Assembly (NCBI GenBank): GCA_021464245.1
Contig: JADCRB010000042.1
Span: 1,426,001 to 1,490,000, forward strand
Direction: 5' to 3'
DNA from: Carallia brachiata
Taxonomy: Eukaryota; Streptophyta; Magnoliopsida; Malpighiales; Rhizophoraceae
Length of the DNA: 64,000 nucleotides
Positions 58,401-64,000 of the stretch are shown one piece after another. The notes beneath the pieces were generated by a model. It saw nothing but the letters and a program-made list of their open reading frames with translations. It did not search any database and had not been told where the DNA came from. Both the position numbers and the translations under genes were made by a program. Numbering within the stretch: the stretch's first letter is position 1; every line of letters begins with the position of its first letter.

Positions 58401-60481
58401 AGGAAAAAAATTGTTTTGAATACCAAATCATATAAGTCGGTTTTCTTTTTTGGTGCATTACTACCATAAATTTCTTAATTTTTGGGTGCATTTAATTCAT
58501 TGTATGCCATCATCCTTATTTCTGACGCGGGGGCTCCACTTTTAGACTGAAGAGAATCATGACCGTCCCCTTGATCAATAAAATTATTTCTCCCTTCTGC
58601 TGGAAAACATCAAGCCACTTTCAACATAATTATTCAAGATAATTCTTACCAGAATCTGATTTGTGACTGAGGTATTGAATTGAATCCATGTTAACCACCG
58701 AATAAAACAGCAAAAATATTTTGAATCCTGAAGACCTTTAAACCATGTCGATCTCTTAGCAAACATGACAAAATAATGACCCGAGAGTATTTCTAGTCAA
58801 TCTTTGTAATTTTTTATTTTTTTTTTATAATGTTCAATAAAGACTGCATAAAGGCAACGACTTCTCTATAGAAATTTAAACACTTTCATAGTTGCCTGTT
58901 TTTCCGAAAGCAATTTTAAAAACATCCGCTGGTGCTGGACACCATTGTTAAAGGGTAAATGAATCAACCATTTCGAACCTTTCGACAAACTTCTATTTAA
59001 ATCCTAAACTTATTATCATTTTTCTTTGGAAAATCCGGAACTGCAATAACATCTATTTTGATTAATCTTTTATTAACAAGGCTATGAAAATAATGCCTAC
59101 AATACCTTTTGAATACATCATCCCATACTTTCTTTTTGCGGGCTATTCCCCCCATCTGAACAGAAAATATGGTTTAATTACCAAAATGTCTGTCTAGTTT
59201 TCTATTATTTTTAGTCAAACAAGATTACGAGACCAAGATAATTTTGTCAAAGATTTTGAGAGAAAATCAGAGTTTAGGGCATTCATTTGGTTACAAACTG
59301 CTTTATTTTTGGCATCTTTGCCCTCAATCACATTTTTTCATGATCTCAAATGTTCAATAAAACCTAAATGACTGCAAAAACAATGTCCAGAAAACTGAAG
59401 CCCAAGACCTACAGAATGGCCTTGTGAAAGTTAAAAGGAGAAAAGTGAAAGCATTGCCAATGCCAAGCACCCAAACAAAAAACTTTGAACATTGCGCCCA
59501 AACAATGAAACTGAATATTGTACCCAAGCAAATTTCACTGGCTGTCAACCGACAAAATAGATGGTACTTAGATAAAACTACTTTTGACTTTCTCAAATTA
59601 CTTATCAAAATCTTCTTACTCCTCCCCTCCACCAGAATGACAGTATCTAACAAGTGAATATGGTTCAAAACAAGCTTTTGACCACATTGACTTGAAAAAG
59701 TATTTAAGGCAACAAATTGGAAGCATTAAACACTTGACACAGTTAATTGTGATCTAACTCGCATGAACACCAAGGTATGAGCAGATGTCTCGAGCATAAG
59801 GTGCTCAGGAACATTGAGGCCACATTAAAAAATTAAAGTCCCTGAAGCCATCTATGTGACAGACAGACAACAAGCTTCAAAAACCCAAAAAACTAGCTTG
59901 GATTGTGCAATATACTTGTTTCTCGATGTCTAACCACAATGGGTTCCCCCAAAGCAGAGGCAACTAAATGTGAAGGACACTTATTAACGATTAGATTCCC
60001 ACTACCGGATTCCAATATTAAAAATTACTGGTCCAGACCTAATTAAGTTCTATTGCTTTGGAGCTGCATGTGCTCACAAAGGAAGCATGTACTTAAGACA
60101 GTGACACTTCCATGGCTTGAGGACATTCCCACCACGTAAGAAATATGTTGCCTGCGGTGTTCTAAGTTCATACTCATAGTAACATACCCGCTAGAATAGA
60201 TAAGTTGATTCCACCAATACAAAAACCTAGCAGATAGGAACCAGAACCAAACAGTAGAATCTTCACCAGAACAAATTGATGGAACACATGATGCATCGCA
60301 GAATCCATATTAGACCACAAATACCATTTCAAGTAGTATAACTTGACAGACATCATAAGAAGGTAGAGTAACTTGACAACCGCTGCAACACGAGGACGAC
60401 AAGACTGACTTTCAGACACCCATATTGAGCAATGCTTGACGACAACTCTGGACCTTCTCAACCCTCAAACATGTCTAGTAC

Positions 60482-63400
60482 TCACTGGAACAGTAGACAA
60501 TTGCAAATCAATGATTGTGAACATGACAAATAAGTGACAGCAAATAATCTATGTTACTCTATTTACGCGACAAATGAGGTCAGACGTGGAGAGCCAGAGG
60601 AAAGAAAGAGACAAAGGGGGGGAGGCACTGATTCGCAAACATTGTTCTCACCAATGGTCATCAAGGTTTTCAACTGTACAAATGTAATTGATGCTACTTT
60701 CCATGAACCAATGTGGATACAAACAAAATGAATCACATAACAAACCTGATCATTCTCTTCAGGTGTAGGCGAAGGGGATTTCTTCGATTCATCTGGTTTC
60801 TCTGCCCCACAGTTCTGTCTGTTGCACTTGGTCCGGAACGGGTAGTTTATGTTGTTACATTTCTCACACTTCCAGCTTCCTTCAGGCATTTTTTGTTCTG
60901 CAAAGCAAGAAGTGCATAAATCTCAATTTCAAAATAAAAAGTCACCACTGCTAAGGTATTTAAGGAGACTTACTGGAACTTTTGTCCGACTTTGCAGCCT
61001 GCAGTTGCAAGAAACAATTGTTAGAAATTCAGACAAGTTACTTGAACAGAACAAAGCAATACGGAACCAGCATACTTCTTGCACAAAAGAGCCAATCCAA
61101 ACAATAAATAACCATCTAAATTCAGTCTCCAAAAACCAGCAATGTCAGGGAATACTAATGTATCGAATGAGACCATATCACCTTCAACATGATAGATCAA
61201 AACTATTTCCACAATCCCAATCAGACAGCAACACAGACCTGTGATCCAGGCTTCGGCGTATTGCACTTCCTCATGTTACAAACAGTTCTGAAAGAGAAGT
61301 TGATATTCCCGCAATTTGGGCATGTCCAGTCATTATCCCTTGAGGCATCTACAGATGCATCATAAGAAGATATAAAATTGGAAGGAAAAACAACCCAGGT
61401 TTTTGCTCACAGATGGCATTGAAATGAAAAATCTGTACCTTTTTTCTGAGATTTATCATCAGGGAAGAACCCTGGCCTTGGCCCCTGCCAAAATATATAC
61501 TTATGAACTAGATTTCAAATCAAGAACAGGAAATCACTAAAACTTGAAACAAAAACAAAACTTGGTTCTCCAGATTTTTCATTGAAGATACAATGGATTT
61601 CAAATAAATATGCACGTGAATTTTTGGTAGGCATGCAAAAAAGAAGCAATTTGCACAGGACCAACCAGCCAACAGAGACAGATGCCATGTTGTTTCTAAA
61701 AATCATTTGCCATGTTGAAAAAACCCATAATCTAGTTATCGCAAATAGAAGTCCAAGATGTACCCCAGATGCTAATAAAATAATGAAAAAGATCCATTCA
61801 TAACCATTTAATTTGAAGATGCTAAATCTTGAAGAATTACTTAGCATACCATTGCAGTAGGGCCCATTGGCATACCCAATCCATACCGGTCCATTAGAGG
61901 GGGCATACCATACATCCCACCTGCAGAAAACTATAGGGTTATGATCTAGTTGATGCCCCAAAGTGCTCAAATAGTATAAAAATCTTGCGGACAGTAGATG
62001 GACAGTAGGTGGCTAAGTACAAAGATTTAAATGCATGAAAGAAAAGCAAACAGTTTCAACCATGGCGTGTTAAAAGAAGACTGCAACTAGGGCAAAAAAA
62101 AAGTTGAAAAGGAAAAATTTGTTGAGCAGTAAAATATCTAATTAGGAAAAAAAAAAAAAAAACAAAGACGTATACTTTGTGAGTAACAAAAGAGGGCATA
62201 CCACTGCCCATCATCGATCCACCAGAGTAAGGGGGCGGTGAAGACATGTGCAACGGTCTGTAAGGAGTACCCGCAGAGAGGCGGCCGCCGTAATTGTAAT
62301 GATAAGCAGAGCTAGCAGAAAAAGGAACATCATACGGAGGAATAGAAGATCCATTAAAGATGGAAGAACCGTATGGTGGCACACCCATATATGGTAGACC
62401 AGAACCTCCATATGGAGGTGAAGAAAAGTATGGCTGCGGGGCTTGCAGAGGCTTGGCAGCAGATTTCTAGGAGGCAAAAAATGCAAAAGCACTATTAATG
62501 ATCATAAACAAAAATCAATCCCAATTGAAAAACAGTAAAAAATAAAAATGGAAAAACTAAAGACAAGAACATCAAGCAATCATTCGGATTATAATCTACA
62601 TAATAATACTGATGCTGGGAACTGAGGTGTAACCACAAAGGTAAATTACCCTCAAAAGTCTTACACTGTGTTTGGATAAAATTCTTGAGGGAGAGGAAAG
62701 TGAGGGAGAGGAAAGTGGAGGAGAGGATCATTAGAGGAAGAGAATATTTTCTATCCTCTCTTGTGTTTGGAAAGAGGTGATGAGAGGGAGGAAAATTATA
62801 AATTCTTTTGTTTGGGAAATGGTGGAAAGTGAGGGAGAAGAATATAAAATATGTTGAAATAACAATTTTATCCTTCATAATAAATTCTATTAAGATATTT
62901 TGTTTAGGTAAAATTGTAATTTTTAAATTATGTAAGGGTAATTGAGTCATTTAATAAATTTAGTATGAGAACTAACAACTTTCCTCCCATTTTTGGGAGG
63001 ATTGGTTTTGGTGGGGTAGGGAGGATTAGAGGAATTAAAAACTTTCCTCTCCCCCACTTTTCAAACATTTTCCAAACACAACAATTTACCTTAATTCTCT
63101 CACTTTCCTCTCCCTCTCCCCACTTTCCCCCCTCCCAAACACAGCATTAAGCATAACCTAGTCCCAAACCAACCAATTCCCCCTCTCTGACACGAGCAAG
63201 CATTAATTTTGGCTCCCTCAACTTGCTATAAGGTATCAGATAAAAAAAGGGAGGCTCCCACACCGTGGAGTCAAGAAAAGGGTCAAATATACGGAGCCAT
63301 ATAAGACTATGAGATCACTTATCATATTTGCTTCTCAAAATTACAAAATCATTGCAAGTCCACCAGTAAAATGCAAATTCAACCACACATCCATGCTCAC

Positions 63401-63895
63401 CGCACTCACTATCCGGAAATAACATATTTCTACTCGCAACATCCAGCAAATACAAAGTCTTGTTCTATTTCAGACAAAGTGAACTAATTCAACCAACGCT
63501 TACCGAGAGATGGTCGGCTGGCCGAGGTTGTGTGCAATTGCGCATATTGCACGTTGTCCTGAACGAAAAGTTGACGTTGCCGCAACTCGGACACGTCCAA
63601 TCATCCTCTCTGCGACTACCTACAAATTCCAACAAAAAATTTTAAAAAAAAATGAAAAAAAGGTCTCTTCAACAGACAACATCGGACATACACACTAACC
63701 AATCCTCGGTCAATCAATCTGTTGTTCCGAAATTACAAAAATTAAAAATTAAAAAAAAAAACCCTAAATCCTATCCGCGTAAAACCTAAGCCAAGGAAAA
63801 AAGAAAAAAGAAAAAAGAAAAAGAAATTATTTGTATACTGTACCATCGGTCCTGGCGCGCTTCGCGGCTGAGGAGTTCCGGTTATCTACCTGCAT
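60482..63895 (-). CDS. RanBP2-type zinc-finger protein with three fingers
   Basis: Closest to Arabidopsis At1g67325 as I recall it. RanBP2/ZRANB2-type fingers (W-x-C-x(2)-C-x(10)-C-x(2)-C) usually bind single-stranded RNA, so a splicing or RNA-processing role is inferred. Exons are 63895-63844, 63619-63504, 62466-62202, 61920-61850, 61484-61439, 61348-61239, 60998-60974, 60897-60746 and 60484-60482, giving 279 residues. The fingers are DDWTCPSCGNVNFSFRTTCN, then NDWTCPNCGNINFSFRTVCN, then GSWKCEKCNNINYPFRTKCN. A Gly/Pro/Tyr/Ser-rich linker separates fingers 1 and 2. The protein ends PEENDQ, and the stop TGA is the first codon of the last exon. The start is uncertain: ATG at 63895 reads MQVDNRNSSAAKRARTDG, but TATGCAG before GTAGATAAC also looks like a splice acceptor, so the true first exon may lie beyond the window. 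Intron 2 holds the MITE-like copy 2. Confidence 0.9.
62661..63149 (+). mobile_element. MITE-like family, copy 2
   Basis: The body 62664-63146 has terminal inverted repeats beginning CTGTGTTTGG and ending CCAAACACAG, continued by purine-rich and pyrimidine-rich arms. A TTA flanks each side (62661-62663 and 63147-63149), the target-site duplication size of PIF/Harbinger elements. This could be coincidental because of its shortness. It lies in intron 2 of the zinc-finger gene, in opposite orientation to copy 1 at 45.7-46.15 kb. A 151-codon frame on its minus strand is not credible coding sequence. Confidence 0.75.
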
Positions 63896-64000
63896 AGCAA
63901 AGCAAACGAAAGATTTGCGTATCAACGAATCGGACCGAAGACAAGAAAATTTGAAGGGGAAAATGAAAGCAAGAAAAAACATAAAAAAAAAAAAAGAAAA

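Larger units (their letters stand above)
51900..60160. other. Long repeat-rich intergenic interval
   Basis: More than 8 kb without a gene I recognise. It begins with SPL 3' sequence. It contains an unidentified 82-codon frame (52992), simple repeats (GCAC at 54222-54238, CA at 54266-54283), a large tandem duplication (54361-54923), a (TA)n tract (55387-55427), a GC-richer patch ending in a T-run (56184-56424), ATT repeats (57627-57670, 58002-58029), and a GGGC-rich patch (58060-58180) resembling a plant repeat. The last few hundred bases may be 3' UTR of the zinc-finger gene. Confidence 0.5.

Noticed and set aside
59354..60461. Minus-strand frames of 95 and 104 codons downstream of the zinc-finger gene
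   Set aside because: Hydrophobic, non-ATG or unsupported, and located in probable 3' UTR or intergenic sequence.
62495..62950. 151-codon minus-strand frame
   Set aside because: Most of it lies in the MITE-like element, with Phe/Leu-rich composition from purine/pyrimidine bias.
1..64000. CRISPR arrays, prophage or bacterial operons
   Set aside because: None present. Gene structure, introns, microRNA sites and repeats are all those of a plant nuclear genome.

Overview
The window is nuclear DNA from a flowering plant, most likely a woody core eudicot. It is AT-rich, gene-sparse and full of microsatellites and short non-autonomous repeats. The genes have GT-AG introns and plant-specific products: a SEPALLATA MADS-box protein, an SBP-box factor with a miR156 site, an LCR-type F-box protein with a miR394 site, and an ACOS5-type acyl-CoA synthetase. 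Protein wording is closest to what I remember of rosids such as citrus or grape. The species cannot be fixed from sequence alone.

Layout. 1-7.4 kb: mostly empty, with one unresolved GC-rich block at 3.3-3.76 kb. 7.66-13.43 kb (+): complete eight-exon SEP3/AGL9-clade MADS-box gene. 14.28-14.47 kb (-): LINE RNase H remnant. 16.19-18.16 kb (+): small two-span membrane protein with a SINE in its intron. 20.27-20.48 kb (-): DUF3339 micro-membrane protein. 21.54-23.18 kb (-): NTF2. 24.37-24.45 kb (-): tRNA-Ser(UGA). 28.04-29.42 kb (+): SERP1/RAMP4. 30.72-34.17 kb (-): LCR-type F-box gene, convergent with SERP1/RAMP4. 40.85-44.10 kb (+): ACOS5-like acyl-CoA synthetase. 48.81-51.70 kb (+): SPL2/10/11-type SBP-box gene. 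60.48-63.90 kb (-): three-finger RanBP2-type zinc-finger gene, possibly continuing past the right edge. The intervals 24.5-27.8, 34.3-40.8, 44.1-46.9 and 51.9-60.4 kb hold no gene I recognise.

How the genes relate. NTF2, RAMP4, LCR and SPL10/11 also sit close together on Arabidopsis chromosome 1 (recalled as At1g27310-At1g27370), so this looks like an ancestral block. It pairs two microRNA-controlled developmental regulators: miR394-LCR (shoot meristem competence and leaf shape) and miR156-SPL (phase change). SEP3 (floral organ identity) and ACOS5 (pollen-wall sporopollenin) add reproductive functions nearby.

The main points for a second look are as follows. Three genes (two-span membrane protein, DUF3339, ACOS5) each need a single-base indel close to their start codon, which suggests consensus errors or real lesions. 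SINEs sit in the SPL, ACOS5 and membrane-protein introns, two of them with visible target-site duplications. A 0.48-kb MITE-like family has two copies in opposite orientation. A non-coding block at 54.4-54.9 kb is tandemly duplicated. NTF2 has a GC-AG intron. The SPL leader carries an in-frame upstream ORF ending one codon before the main start.
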